Shown here piece after piece: positions 41,979-50,659 of a DNA stretch of 54,008 nt (position 1 is its first letter; the number at the start of each line of letters is the position of its first letter). A program made the translations under genes and the position numbers. The notes beneath the pieces are model-generated. The model was given only the letters and a program-made list of their open reading frames with translations, did no database searches and had not been told where the DNA came from. The DNA lies in assembly GCA_001512835.1 (NCBI GenBank), contig LFRQ01000105.1:1-54008 (forward strand), in the 5' to 3' direction. Origin of the DNA: Clostridia bacterium DTU022 (GTDB lineage: Bacteria; Bacillota; Dethiobacteria; DTU022).

Positions 41979-43043
41979 TTAAATGATGATCAGTTCGCGG
42001 GGACTGCTGTTTAAGGTCTCTCCCCTGTCCCGACCAATTAAAACCATGTCTTCGATGCGAACCCCTCCCCAGCCGGGAATATAAACCCCCGGTTCAATGG
42101 TAACCACCATGCCGGGCTCCAGAATCTCCTTCCCCAGGGGGGAGAGCACCGGCCGCTCGTGGGTTTCCAAGCCCACACCGTGCCCCAGCCCGTGCCCGAA
42201 ATAGCCGCCCAGGCCGGCGCCGTCGATAATTTCCCGGGCCAAGCGGTCGGCTTCGGCGGCGCTCATCCCTGCCTTAATTCCTTCCCTGGCCGCCTGCTGA
42301 GCCCGGTAAACTAGCTGGTATACCTGGCGCTGGCGGCGATCGGCGCTCCCCAGGGCTAGTGTACGGGTCATGTCGCTGGCGTACCCCTGGTAAATTACCC
42401 CAAAGTCAATGGTTACCAGTTCGCCCTGCTGCAGGCGCTTGCCGCTGGCCACCCCGTGGGGCATGGAGCCGCGCTGCCCCGAAGCGACGATAAAGCGAAA
42501 AGCAGCTTCCTGGGCACCCTGCCGGCGCAAAAAGTACTCCAACTCCAGGGCCACCTCCTGCTCCGTCAAGCCGGGCTTCAGGTATTCCAGCAGGTAGTTG
42601 AAGCCGCGGTCCAGCAGGGCGGCCCCCTGGCGCAAAAGTTTAATCTCCCGGTCCGATTTAACCCGGCGCAGCTCCTCTAGGGCCGACTCCAGGGGAACCA
42701 GCTCCCCGGGAAAGAAGCGGGTCATTTCCCGGTAAAAGCTGTAGGAAACATCCTTGGCTTCAAAGGCAACCCTTTTCCAGGACTGCTTCCGGATAATCCT
42801 GGCCAAGGTGGCCGCCAGGTTCCTCCGCCAGAGGAGAACCTCAAATTGAGGCGCCTGGGCCTCCGCCTGTTCCCGGTAGCGGGAATCGGTAACCAGGAAG
42901 GCCTCCTCCCGGCCAACCAGCAGACAGCCGGCGGTCCCGTCAAAGCCGCTGATATAACGGCGGTTGGCCGCATTGGTAACCAGAAAGGCCTCCACGCCGT
43001 GCCGGGGCAGGAGAGCCCGCAATCTTTCCAGGGCCGGATTCAA
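41979..43043 (-). CDS. pepP: Xaa-Pro aminopeptidase/dipeptidase (M24)
   Basis: 354 aa cytosolic pita-bread metallopeptidase that releases N-terminal residues before proline. It has a creatinase-like N-terminal domain (1-125), then metal ligands in [42 protein letters not shown] and [10 protein letters not shown]. The TTG start at 43043 overlaps the aroQ stop (TTGA), with GGAG seven bases upstream; a longer form lies within aroQ. Confidence 0.94.
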   Translation of the reverse strand: MNPALERLRALLPRHGVEAFLVTNAANRRYISGFDGTAGCLLVGREEAFLVTDSRYREQAEAQAPQFEVLLWRRNLAATLARIIRKQSWKRVAFEAKDVSYSFYREMTRFFPGELVPLESALEELRRVKSDREIKLLRQGAALLDRGFNYLLEYLKPGLTEQEVALELEYFLRRQGAQEAAFRFIVASGQRGSMPHGVASGKRLQQGELVTIDFGVIYQGYASDMTRTLALGSADRRQRQVYQLVYRAQQAAREGIKAGMSAAEADRLAREIIDGAGLGGYFGHGLGHGVGLETHERPVLSPLGKEILEPGMVVTIEPGVYIPGWGGVRIEDMVLIGRDRGETLNSSPRELIII

Positions 43044-43498
43044 CTCTCTTCTCCGTCTCTTTCCAGGATTCGAGCCAGGGCTTCCAGGCCCAGGAGATAG
43101 CTGTCCAGCCCCAGCCCGCAAATCACCCCGCTGACCACGGGAGAGATCACCGACTGCCGCCGGAAGGGTTCCCGGGCAAATATATTGCTAAGGTGGACCT
43201 CCACCGCCGGTATCTTTACGGCGGCCAAGGCCTCCCGCAGGGCATAGCTGTAATGGGTGAAGGCGGCGGGGTTGATTAACAGGCCTTGGACGCTGCCCTC
43301 CGCCTGTTGAATCCAGTCCACCAACTCCCCCTCGTGGTTGCTTTGCCGGCACTCCAGCCGGAGATCCAGCTCCGCGGCTCGCTGCTGCAGAGCTGCATCG
43401 ATCTCGGCCAGGGTCCAGGTGCCGTAAACTTGGGGCTCCCTACGACCCAGCATATTCAGGTTGGGACCGTGCAAAACCAGGATCTTCTTCATGCCCAA
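43040..43498 (-). CDS. aroQ: Type II 3-dehydroquinate dehydratase
   Basis: 152 aa; converts 3-dehydroquinate to 3-dehydroshikimate. The motif [19 protein letters not shown] carries the active-site Arg and Tyr loop, [12 protein letters not shown] the Glu, and [17 protein letters not shown] and [15 protein letters not shown] the substrate His/Ser. AGGAGG lies nine bases before a TTG (43498) and fifteen before an ATG (43492); the TTG fits better. Confidence 0.95.
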   Translation of the reverse strand: MGMKKILVLHGPNLNMLGRREPQVYGTWTLAEIDAALQQRAAELDLRLECRQSNHEGELVDWIQQAEGSVQGLLINPAAFTHYSYALREALAAVKIPAVEVHLSNIFAREPFRRQSVISPVVSGVICGLGLDSYLLGLEALARILERDGEES

Positions 43499-43553
43499 GG
43501 ATTAAGGCCTCCTATTTACAATTCCTCCGTAATTATGGTTATTCCTGCCTATC

Positions 43554-44090
43554 TTAGCCGATTTTTTCGATCCGCTCCATAATTTCCCGGGCCACCTCAG
43601 CCGGGCTCTTGCCCGTAGTGTCCACCTCCAGGTCGTTCAGGCGGTAATATTGTTCCCGCTCCCCCCAGAGAGCGCGAATTTTAGCTTCCGAGCAATCTCC
43701 CTGCAGGAGGGGGCGCCCCCCCTCCGCCCTGAGTCGGAGCAGTACCGTCTCGGGGGAGGCCTTCAGCAGGACGATGATGCCCCCCTGCCGGAGCGCCTCC
43801 CGGTTCTCTTCCCGAAGCATGACCCCTCCCCCGGTGGCTACCACCAGGGAGCCGGGAGGAAACCGCTTCAAGCTCTCCACCGCCTCCCGCTCCCGTTCCC
43901 GGAAATAATCCTCGCCGTATTCAGCAAATATTTGGGGTATGTTCATCCCTGCAGCCTCTTCCACCATGGCGTCGGTATCCAGGAAGCGGCGCTTCAGCCG
44001 GCGGGCCAGTTCCCGGCCCACGACCGTTTTCCCCACCCCCATGAACCCGATCAAGACCAGGTTTAAATAAGGCCAGCGTTCTTTCAACAA
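43554..44090 (-). CDS. aroK: Shikimate kinase
   Basis: 178 aa. ATP-dependent phosphorylation of shikimate. It has Walker A GFMGVGKT, shikimate-binding DTDAMVEEAAG and ATGGGVMLREENREAL, and the LID region GRPLL. It overlaps the upstream pseudopilin gene by 7 nt and lies two genes from aroQ, with aroE further upstream, so three shikimate pathway genes are clustered. Confidence 0.95.
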   Translation of the reverse strand: MLKERWPYLNLVLIGFMGVGKTVVGRELARRLKRRFLDTDAMVEEAAGMNIPQIFAEYGEDYFREREREAVESLKRFPPGSLVVATGGGVMLREENREALRQGGIIVLLKASPETVLLRLRAEGGRPLLQGDCSEAKIRALWGEREQYYRLNDLEVDTTGKSPAEVAREIMERIEKIG

Positions 44091-44599
44091 GATCCTCTCC
44101 GGGACAGTAATGAAAAGGACTGCCAGTGTTCCGGGGGCGAAGGGGAGACCCTGACCCGGCCGGTGCCCACGGCCACAATCACGTATCGCTTCTCCCCCCG
44201 GCGGTTCTTGAGCACCACGGTCCCCCCGCTGCTGGGGGCTCCCGTCCGGGTAAAGCCCAGGCTGTAGCCTCCCTGGCTCTCCGCACCGGGAAAAGACAGA
44301 TAGGCCAGTTCTATTCCCACGGGCAGGGGGACAATCTCCTTCTGCTCCGGCAAAAACATGCTGTAGTAGTCGCGGGCCAGGTACAGCTCCACGCGGGTGG
44401 TCTTCCCCCCCGTCACCGCCACCTGCTGCGCCAGGCGCATATGAGCGGCCAGCCTCCCCGCCGCCGTCTCCAGCAGGAGTTTATCCTCAAAATTGGAGAG
44501 CGCGGGAGCGGCCAATACCGTGATGAAGGCGATAATGGTCATTACCAGGAGCAGCTCCAGGAAGCTAAAACCGGATTCCCGGCCGCAGCTGCCGGCCAC
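44084..44599 (-). CDS. Type II pseudopilin-like protein (prepilin N-methylation motif)
   Basis: 171 aa. The N-terminus ESGFSFLELLLVMTIIAFITVLAA is a class III signal: cleavage after Gly before Phe, Glu at +5, and a hydrophobic helix. The rest is a GspH/ComGD-like head. No pilin peptidase, ATPase or other pilin gene is in the window, so it is a single pseudopilin, perhaps the end of a com-like operon or an orphan. The 272 bp upstream (44600-44871) hold no gene I can support. Confidence 0.8.
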   Translation of the reverse strand: MAGSCGRESGFSFLELLLVMTIIAFITVLAAPALSNFEDKLLLETAAGRLAAHMRLAQQVAVTGGKTTRVELYLARDYYSMFLPEQKEIVPLPVGIELAYLSFPGAESQGGYSLGFTRTGAPSSGGTVVLKNRRGEKRYVIVAVGTGRVRVSPSPPEHWQSFSLLSRRGSC

Positions 44600-44871
44600 T
44601 TCAGACAGCCTCCCCGGTAGGAAATTGCCGGTTTCTGCTCCTCTTTATGCTCCTCCTGCTCCGTCAGGACCGGCAAACAAGCTTCCGGATATCCTGGCTT
44701 CCTACCTTGCATCTTTTTGCCATGGTTTTATATTAACATCATCCCCGGGGGCCCGCAAGATGTCAGATTTGCCGGCCGGTTTGGGGCGAGACGGAAGCGG
44801 ATTTTAAGAAGCAGTTCGGGGCGCAGGGAGGGTATCGCTGTTGACCGACGGAGAAGGGGTGCCCCGCCGGT

Positions 44872-45738
44872 TCAAGGGCCGGCGGTCTGCGGAGGGGAGC
44901 CTTCCCCGGCGGCGGCCCTGGCCAGACGGTACATAATCTCGAAGGGAGGCTCACAGCCGGTGAAAAGAGCAAAAGAGAGGGCCGCCTGGCCCGCCAGCAT
45001 CCCCAGGCCGTTTACCGCCCTGCTCCCCCCCCGGCGGGCCTTGGCCAGCAAGGCGTTTAGCGGCGGGTGATAGCGCAGGTCGCAGACAACGGTAGACGGG
45101 GAAATTGCCGGTCCCCTCTCCCAGTCCCAGGGATCCACAGGCAGGGTGTTGACCAGCAGGCCCGGCTGCAGCCGCCCCAGCAGCTCCCCGTCCAGGGGAA
45201 GAACTGTCACTGTAAGCTCCTTATAGGCGGCGGCAAGCAAAGAGGCCAGCCGGCGGCCCTTCTCCGGGGTGCGGTTCATGATGATCAGCTCCGCCAGACC
45301 CTCTCCCGCCAGGGCCATGGCCACGCCCCGGGCGGCGCCCCCGGCCCCCAGGATTAAGGCGGAACCCCCGGGCCTCCAGGGAGTCTCCCGGTAAAGGGAC
45401 CAGACCAGGCCCCGGCCGTCGGTATTGTAGCCGATAAGCCGCCCCCCGCGGAGGCAGATGGTGTTCACCGACCCGGCCCGGGCTGCTTCCTCCTCCAGTT
45501 GATCCAGGTACGGCAGGACCGCCTCTTTGTGGGGCATGGTTACGTTGACCCCGCCAAATCCCAGCGCCTTCAATCCCTGCAGGGCCGCGGCAAGATGCTC
45601 CGGTTCTACGTGAAAGGGGAGATAGCAGCAGTTTAAGCCCAGCTCGGCGTAGGTGCGGTTGTGCAGGTAAGGCGAGAGGGAATGAGCTACCGGGGCGCCA
45701 ATTAACCCAAAGCAGCGGGTTTCGCCGTCAATCTCCAT
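44872..45738 (-). CDS. aroE: Shikimate dehydrogenase
   Basis: 288 aa NADP-dependent enzyme reducing 3-dehydroshikimate. It has GLIGAPVAHSLSPYLHNR, the catalytic-lysine motif NVTMPHKEAVLPYLD, NTICLRGGRLIGYNTDGRG and the dinucleotide motif LGAGGAARGVAMALA with NRTPEKGRRLA selecting NADP. The C-terminal NGLGMLAGQAALSFALFTG matches the family end. Full length. Confidence 0.96.
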   Translation of the reverse strand: MEIDGETRCFGLIGAPVAHSLSPYLHNRTYAELGLNCCYLPFHVEPEHLAAALQGLKALGFGGVNVTMPHKEAVLPYLDQLEEEAARAGSVNTICLRGGRLIGYNTDGRGLVWSLYRETPWRPGGSALILGAGGAARGVAMALAGEGLAELIIMNRTPEKGRRLASLLAAAYKELTVTVLPLDGELLGRLQPGLLVNTLPVDPWDWERGPAISPSTVVCDLRYHPPLNALLAKARRGGSRAVNGLGMLAGQAALSFALFTGCEPPFEIMYRLARAAAGEGSPPQTAGP

Positions 45739-45759
45739 CTTTCCCCTCCCCGGAGCCGG

Positions 45760-45990
45760 TCAGGTGATGTTCTTCAGCTCCGCCTCCTCCGGCTCCCGAA
45801 AGTATAGTTTTATCTCTACAAAACCCTCCCCGGGGCTGAAGCCTATATCCTCCAGCTCCAGGGTATAGGAGCGGTACTTCTCCCGGGCCTCTTCGATGAC
45901 CTGGCGCGCCGCCTCCAGGAACTGGGAAACGTGGCGGTCCAGGCTCTCCGGGGGGATCAAAATCCGTCTCTGCACGATCAGGGTCTTCAT
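45760..45990 (-). CDS. Conserved small protein, function unknown
   Basis: 76 aa, mostly helix in the middle (about 17-40) with strands on either side; acidic. No signal or membrane segment. The ATG has AGGAGGG eight bases upstream, so it is expressed. It lies 21 nt before aroE. A hairpin (46001-46026) includes part of its ribosome-binding site. Confidence 0.7.
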   Translation of the reverse strand: MKTLIVQRRILIPPESLDRHVSQFLEAARQVIEEAREKYRSYTLELEDIGFSPGEGFVEIKLYFREPEEAELKNIT

Positions 45991-46000
45991 CGGCCATCCC

Positions 46001-46026
46001 TCCTGAAACCTTATTATGGTTCAGGA
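46001..46026 (-). promoter_or_regulatory. Hairpin overlapping the RBS of the 76-aa protein gene
   Basis: TCCTGA-A-ACC and GGTTCAGGA pair with one bulged base around a 7-nt loop TTATTAT. On the minus strand the downstream arm contains the AGGA of the AGGAGGG ribosome-binding site. It lies between yqeG and the small gene and could act as a weak terminator or hide the site. Confidence 0.4.
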
Positions 46027-46065
46027 AGGAAGGGAGGATACCCTCCGGCCCGCGCCAGACCCCTT

Positions 46066-46575
46066 CTACTCCAGGAGATCGTGCTTCTCCATGCGCTCCA
46101 GGACAAGGCGCTCCAGCTTGCGCATGAACCTGGTCCAGATGAACTCCTTGTCGGAAATGGGCGTAACCAGGATGGTGTACAGCCCCAGGCGATTGCCCCC
46201 CAGGACATCGGTAAAGATCTGATCCCCGATAACGGCCACCTCCTGGGGAGACAGTTCCAAGATCTCCAGGGCCCGGCGAAAAGAGCGGCGCCGGGGCTTG
46301 ACCGCATGCCAGATGGCGGGAATGCCCAGCTCCTCCGCCAGCCGGCTGCCCCGATCCGGGGTGCTGTTGGAGACAATGCAAAGGCGGAAGCCCTGCTCCC
46401 TCAGGGACGCCAGCCACTCCTTCAGCCGCGGGTACACCGTCCGGTCATCCCAGGGAACCAGGGTGTTGTCCATATCGGTAATAATGCCCTTTATCCCCTT
46501 TGCTTTGAGCGCCTCCGGGTCCAACTCAAAGATATTGTTCAGGTGCTGCCGCGGAAACAACAGCCGGCGTTGCAA
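46066..46575 (-). CDS. yqeG: YqeG family HAD-IIIA phosphatase
   Basis: 169 aa. The HAD nucleophile motif is DMDNTLVPWDD, motif II LCIVSNSTP, the Lys in HAVKPRRRSF and motif III VAVIGDQIFTDVLGGN. YqeG is a conserved Firmicutes HAD phosphatase, usually beside aroE, whose substrate is not settled. TTG start at 46575 with AAGGGGG upstream, and an extended -10 promoter at 46624-46632. Confidence 0.92.
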   Translation of the reverse strand: MQRRLLFPRQHLNNIFELDPEALKAKGIKGIITDMDNTLVPWDDRTVYPRLKEWLASLREQGFRLCIVSNSTPDRGSRLAEELGIPAIWHAVKPRRRSFRRALEILELSPQEVAVIGDQIFTDVLGGNRLGLYTILVTPISDKEFIWTRFMRKLERLVLERMEKHDLLE

Positions 46576-46623
46576 TAAGCTTACCCCCTTGCTGCCGGTC
46601 CACCATATTTTGAGCGCAAAGCC

Positions 46624-46632
46624 ATTATATCA
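46624..46632 (-). promoter_or_regulatory. Extended -10 promoter of yqeG
   Basis: Minus-strand TGATATAAT is a perfect extended -10 element (TGnTATAAT). A -35 is weak (AGTACA at 17 nt), as usual for extended -10 promoters. It lies back to back with the plus-strand promoter at 46654-46680. Confidence 0.55.
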
Positions 46633-46653
46633 TACCATTTCCAGCTTGTACTT

Positions 46654-46680
46654 TTGATCCGGAATAAAATGAATTATAAT
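46654..46680 (+). promoter_or_regulatory. Promoter of the isopropylmalate dehydrogenase-like gene
   Basis: A perfect TATAAT (46675-46680) lies 15 nt after TTGATC (46654-46659); the spacing is short. The gene start is 33 nt downstream, after GGGAGGAA. Confidence 0.5.
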
Positions 46681-46712
46681 AAGGTGCAGCAGCTAGTGGG
46701 GAGGAATTTTTT

Positions 46713-47762
46713 ATGTACAAAATTGCCGTAATACCCGGAGACGGTACCGGGCCGGAACAAGTCCGGGAGGGGCTGAAAGTCCTGGAGGCAGCCCGGGACC
46801 GGTACGGGCTAAAGCTGGAAACGGTCAGCTACGATCTGGGCGGGGAGCGCTACCTGCGCACCGGGGAGATCCTTCCCGACAGCGTCCTGGAGGAGCTAAA
46901 GAGTTTTGACGCCATCCTCCTGGGAGCCATCGGCCATCCCGACGTCAAGCCCGGCATCCTGGAGAAGGGGCTGCTTTTGCGGCTGCGCTTCGAGCTGGAC
47001 CTCTACATCAACCTGCGCCCCGTCAAGCTTTACCCGGGCGTGGAGACGCCCCTGAAAAACAAGGGCCCCCAGGACATCGATTTCGTGGTAGTCAGGGAAA
47101 ATACCGAAGGCCTCTATGCCGGCACCGGCGGGATCTTTAAAAAAGGAACGCCTCAGGAGGTGGCAATCCAGGAATCCATCAACACCCGCTTCGGGGTAGA
47201 GCGATGCGTGCGCTACGCCTTCGACTACTGCCGGAACAAGCGGAAGGGCCGCAAGGTAACCCTCTGCGGCAAGACCAACGTCCTTACCTATGCCTTCGAC
47301 CTCTGGGAGAGAACTTTCCAGGCCGTGGGCGCCGAGTATCCCGAGATTGAAAAAGACTACGCCCACGTGGATGCCATTTGCATGTGGATGGTTAAAAACC
47401 CCGAATGGTTCGATGTTATCGTCACCGACAACATGTTCGGAGATATTATCACCGACCTGGGCGCCATAATTCAGGGCGGCATGGGCATTGCCGCCGGGGG
47501 GAACATTCATCCGGGGCGGGTTTCCATGTTTGAACCCATCGGCGGCTCCGCCCCGAAATATACCGGCCGCAACGTAATCAACCCCCTGGCCGCCATCGAG
47601 GCGACGGCCATGCTGCTGGACTACCTGGGCGAAGAAGAAGCGGCCGCCGCCATCCAGAGAGCGGTGGCCACCGTCTGCGCGAAGCACCTGCGCAGCCTCA
47701 ATGCCGGGGAGATGGGATACGGCACCGATGCCGTGGGCGACCTGGTGGTGCGCTACCTATAA
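46713..47762 (+). CDS. Isopropylmalate/isocitrate dehydrogenase-family enzyme
   Basis: 349 aa beta-decarboxylating dehydrogenase. It has the N-terminal [13 protein letters not shown], substrate motif [35 protein letters not shown], the Mg-binding [12 protein letters not shown] and the NAD-binding [19 protein letters not shown]. The [15 protein letters not shown] segment and length favour 3-isopropylmalate dehydrogenase (LeuB) over isocitrate dehydrogenase. No other leucine genes are near, so homoisocitrate- or malate-type activities cannot be excluded. Monocistronic, with its own promoter and terminator. Confidence 0.85.
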   Translation: MYKIAVIPGDGTGPEQVREGLKVLEAARDRYGLKLETVSYDLGGERYLRTGEILPDSVLEELKSFDAILLGAIGHPDVKPGILEKGLLLRLRFELDLYINLRPVKLYPGVETPLKNKGPQDIDFVVVRENTEGLYAGTGGIFKKGTPQEVAIQESINTRFGVERCVRYAFDYCRNKRKGRKVTLCGKTNVLTYAFDLWERTFQAVGAEYPEIEKDYAHVDAICMWMVKNPEWFDVIVTDNMFGDIITDLGAIIQGGMGIAAGGNIHPGRVSMFEPIGGSAPKYTGRNVINPLAAIEATAMLLDYLGEEEAAAAIQRAVATVCAKHLRSLNAGEMGYGTDAVGDLVVRYL

Positions 47763-47908
47763 AGCTGCCTCCAGCGGGGCAGCCAGGCTGCCGCCGGCCC
47801 GGCAAATCCGGGGCACCGCCCATAAAAGTGCGCCAAGGAGGGGCCGGGCGCTCCGCAACCGGCGCCTCCACGGCTTGCGCCGCCTTTGAGGAAAAAATCC
47901 GGTAATAT

Positions 47909-47946
47909 AAGAAGCCCCTCCCCGGTCCCCCGGGAAGGGGCTTCTT
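47909..47946. terminator. Terminator between the dehydrogenase and sigK
   Basis: AAGAAGCCCC (47909-47918) pairs with GGGGCTTCTT (47937-47946) around a GC-rich 18-nt loop. It serves two convergent genes. T-runs are short on both sides, so the efficiency is uncertain. Confidence 0.65.
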
Positions 47947-47963
47947 GAAAAGGCTGCCTTTGG

Positions 47964-48650
47964 CTAGCGCGCCGAGAATTCTCTTTCCAGCTTTTGAATG
48001 ACCCGCTTCTCGATCCGGGAAACATAGGAGCGGGAGATGCCCAACTGGGCGGCAATCTGCTTCTGGGTGTGCCTTTTGCCTTCATCCAGCCCGAAGCGCA
48101 TGGTAAGGACCTTCTTCTCCCTGGCTTTCAGCTTCCCCACCATCTCCATCAACTTCTCCTTCAGCAGGTTGGATTCCACCTGCTCCGTAATTACCTCGTT
48201 GCTGGAGATAACCTCCATCAGGGTTACTTCGTTTCCCTCCTTGTCTACGCCGATGGGGTCGTGCAGGGAGACCTCCAGCTTGTTTTTGCGGTTGGCCCTT
48301 AAAAACATCAGGATCTCGTTTTCAATGCAGCGCGCAGCGTATGTAGCCAGGCGCGTGCCCTTCTCATGGTTAAAAGTGTTAATCGCCTTGATCAGGCCGA
48401 TGGTCCCTATGGAGATGAGATCCTCCTTCTCCTCGCCGGTATGCTCAAACTTTTTAATGATATGGGCCACGAGCCGGAGGTTCCGCTCGATAAGCTGGTG
48501 GCGGGCGGAGACGTCTCCGGCAGCCATCCGCTCCAGGTATTCCCGCTCCTGGGCGCCGGTCAGCGGTTTCGGAAAGGAACTGTTCTGAATATGGCCCACC
48601 AGAAGCCATATTTCGCGAAGCACCCCAATTACCGAGGCCAACAGTAACAT
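47964..48650 (-). CDS. sigK: Sporulation sigma factor SigK (pro-sigma-K)
   Basis: 228 aa. The first 20 or so residues (LLLASVIGVLREIWLLVGHI) are a hydrophobic pro-sequence like that of Bacillus pro-sigma-K, to be removed by SpoIVFB after SpoIVB signalling. SFPKPL and IERNLRLVAHIIKKFEHTGEEKEDLISIGTIGLIKAI (region 2), SLHDPIGVDKEGNEVTLMEV, and the region 4 helix-turn-helix (QIAAQLGISRSYVSRIEKR) follow the Bacillus protein closely. The gene is uninterrupted (no skin element). GAGGTGG precedes the ATG. Confidence 0.92.
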   Translation of the reverse strand: MLLLASVIGVLREIWLLVGHIQNSSFPKPLTGAQEREYLERMAAGDVSARHQLIERNLRLVAHIIKKFEHTGEEKEDLISIGTIGLIKAINTFNHEKGTRLATYAARCIENEILMFLRANRKNKLEVSLHDPIGVDKEGNEVTLMEVISSNEVITEQVESNLLKEKLMEMVGKLKAREKKVLTMRFGLDEGKRHTQKQIAAQLGISRSYVSRIEKRVIQKLEREFSAR

Positions 48651-49168
48651 CGATCGGCCACCTCGTTTTAACAGCGTACATAAATTTTATGCGCCTGCTC
48701 CGCTTATGGTGCCTGTCTTTTTTAAACGGAGAAAACGGACATCAATTAACAATATGCGCCGCAAACGCAGATTATTTTTTCCAGGCCTGTTTTGTCGAAA
48801 ATCCGTTGTAAGGTCTCTCTTAATCTGCTAAAGTTATATTTAAGAGAAAGACAGGTCCTGGGAACAAGCATTCCCCTCCCACGGCCCGTTCCAGAAAGAA
48901 GCCTGCAAAGAAGGTTTATTCGTGACTTAAAAAGTTTACTTTCCAAGGGAAGAACAGCGGCCGTCAGCCCGCCCGGGCGTCCTGGATTTTGCTTCCAGGG
49001 GGCGATCCCGGCCGGCACTTCCAAAGCGCCCAATGGATTGCAAAACCGGTGAGCTATCTCTTCTTTACCCGTAGCTCTCCCAGCTTTGATGACGCTTCTA
49101 GACGGCAAAAACTGCCGCCCTAGGGATTCCAGCACTAGACCAAGCAAATTACCGGGGGGCAATCTAAG
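48651..49168. other. 518-bp gap upstream of algI and sigK
   Basis: No convincing gene: the reading frames here lack ribosome-binding sites and family features. On the sigK strand CATAAAAT (48691-48698) could be a sigma-E -10, with no good -35. A single Spo0A-box-like TTGTCGAA is at 48792-48799. CCTGG/CCAGG and GAGCTA/TAGCTC repeats hint at leader structures before algI. Confidence 0.5.
48792..48799 (+). promoter_or_regulatory. Possible Spo0A box
   Basis: TTGTCGAA matches the 0A-box core exactly. It lies 370 bp before the algI start, so regulation of algI, or of sigK (142 bp away), is only suggested. A single 8-bp match may be chance. Confidence 0.3.
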
Positions 49169-50587
49169 TTGGTATTTTCCAGCCTTTTTTTCCTTTGCGT
49201 GTTTCTGCCGCTAAGCCTGGCCCTTTATTATGTCCTGAAAAATAGAACTTACCGCAACTGGGTTTTGATTATCGCTTCCCTGTTTTTTTATGCCTGGGGG
49301 GAGCCGGTGTGGGTCACGCTCCTGGTTGTCTCCACCCTCTTTGACTACTATAACGCCCTGGTGGCGGAAAGAAACCGCGGCAACTGGAAGGGGAAGGCCG
49401 CCGTCGCCGTATCCATAGCCGGGAATCTGCTGATTCTGGGCTTTTTCAAGTATTCCGGCTTTGTCGCGGAGAACCTGAACAGCCTGCTGGGCACCGGCCT
49501 GCCCGTACCCGCCTTCGGCCTGCCCATCGGGATATCCTTTTATACCTTTCAAACCATCTCCTACGTAATCGACGTATACCGGGGAGAGACCGAGGCCCAG
49601 AGATCCTTTCCCAAGCTCCTGCTTTTCGTCTCCCTCTTCCACCAGCTGGTGGCGGGGCCCATCGTGAGATACCGGGAGATCGCCGGGGAGATCGAACACC
49701 GGGTGGAGAGCTGGGAGCAGTTCAATTACGGGGCAAGCCGCTTTATCATGGGCCTGGGGAAGAAAGTATTAATCGCCAACACGGCGGGAGAGCTTTGCGA
49801 GCACTTCCTGGGCACGGATTACGCGCGGCTGCCCGTGGCCGGGGCCTGGCTGGGGATCTTTCTCTTTGCTCTGCAAATTTATTATGACTTCTCCGGCTAC
49901 TCCGACATGGCCATCGGCCTGGGAAAGATGTTTGGCTTCACCTACAAGGAAAATTTCAACTACCCCTATATCTCCAGGTCCGCGACGGAGTTCTGGAGGC
50001 GCTGGCACATCTCCCTGGGAAGCTTTTTCCGGGACTACCTCTATATACCCCTGGGGGGCAACCGGAGGCACCAGTTCCGAAACCTGCTGGTCGTATGGTT
50101 CCTCACCGGCTTGTGGCACGGGGCCAGTTGGAATTTTGTCATCTGGGGCCTGTACTATTTTCTGCTCATCGCCGTGGAGAAGCTTTTCCTTTTGCGGGTC
50201 TTGGAAAAGCTGCCCGCCCTCTTCTCCCGCCTCTACCTGTGGGCGGCGGTGCTGGTGGGCTGGGTATTCTTCTACCACCTGGACCTGGGAGAGGCCCTGG
50301 AGTTCCTGGGGATCATGTTTGGATTAAAGGGCGCCCCCCTTTCCGGGCCGGAGGTGGCCATCCATTTCTGGAACAGCGCCTTGTTTCTATTAATCGCCGC
50401 CGTGGGCTGCATCCCTTTCTTAAAATCCTGGGAGAAGCGGGCCAAGGGATCCCTTCCCGGGAAGGGGGAAGGTGCTCTCCTATGGGAAAAAGGGCTAAAG
50501 CCCCTGGCCAATATAGCGGTCCTGGTTCTTTCTATTATCTTTCTGGTCGGGCAATCCTATAATCCCTTTCTATATTTCCGCTTTTAG
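49169..50587 (+). CDS. AlgI-type MBOAT O-acyltransferase
   Basis: 472 aa with about ten membrane helices. It has the alginate O-acetyltransferase AlgI start MVFSSLFFLCVFLPLSLALYY, the PIGISFYTFQTISYVIDVYRG motif, and the MBOAT active site FWRRWHISLGSFFRDYLYIPLGGN with the catalytic His in TGLWHGASWNFVIWG. It transfers acetyl groups across the membrane to exopolysaccharide or cell-wall polymers, working with a DHHW/AlgJ-type partner, here the next gene. The TTG start follows GGGGGG. Confidence 0.93.
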   Translation: MVFSSLFFLCVFLPLSLALYYVLKNRTYRNWVLIIASLFFYAWGEPVWVTLLVVSTLFDYYNALVAERNRGNWKGKAAVAVSIAGNLLILGFFKYSGFVAENLNSLLGTGLPVPAFGLPIGISFYTFQTISYVIDVYRGETEAQRSFPKLLLFVSLFHQLVAGPIVRYREIAGEIEHRVESWEQFNYGASRFIMGLGKKVLIANTAGELCEHFLGTDYARLPVAGAWLGIFLFALQIYYDFSGYSDMAIGLGKMFGFTYKENFNYPYISRSATEFWRRWHISLGSFFRDYLYIPLGGNRRHQFRNLLVVWFLTGLWHGASWNFVIWGLYYFLLIAVEKLFLLRVLEKLPALFSRLYLWAAVLVGWVFFYHLDLGEALEFLGIMFGLKGAPLSGPEVAIHFWNSALFLLIAAVGCIPFLKSWEKRAKGSLPGKGEGALLWEKGLKPLANIAVLVLSIIFLVGQSYNPFLYFRF

Positions 50588-50659
50588 GGTGGAAGGCCGG
50601 CTTCCCAGCGACGCCGGAGAAAAAGGGAAGCCGATAGATAATTCGGGGAGGCAAAAGGA

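Noticed and set aside
48706-48722. GGTGCCTGTC followed by a T run, resembling the GTGCCTGGCAC repeat
   Set aside because: Only eight bases of the palindrome agree and the second half is missing; too weak to call a REP copy.
48746-49162. Overlapping open frames of 138 aa (minus) and 86 aa (plus) in the sigK-algI gap
   Set aside because: No ribosome-binding sites, no family features, composition of non-coding DNA; both strands are open only because the region is GC-rich.
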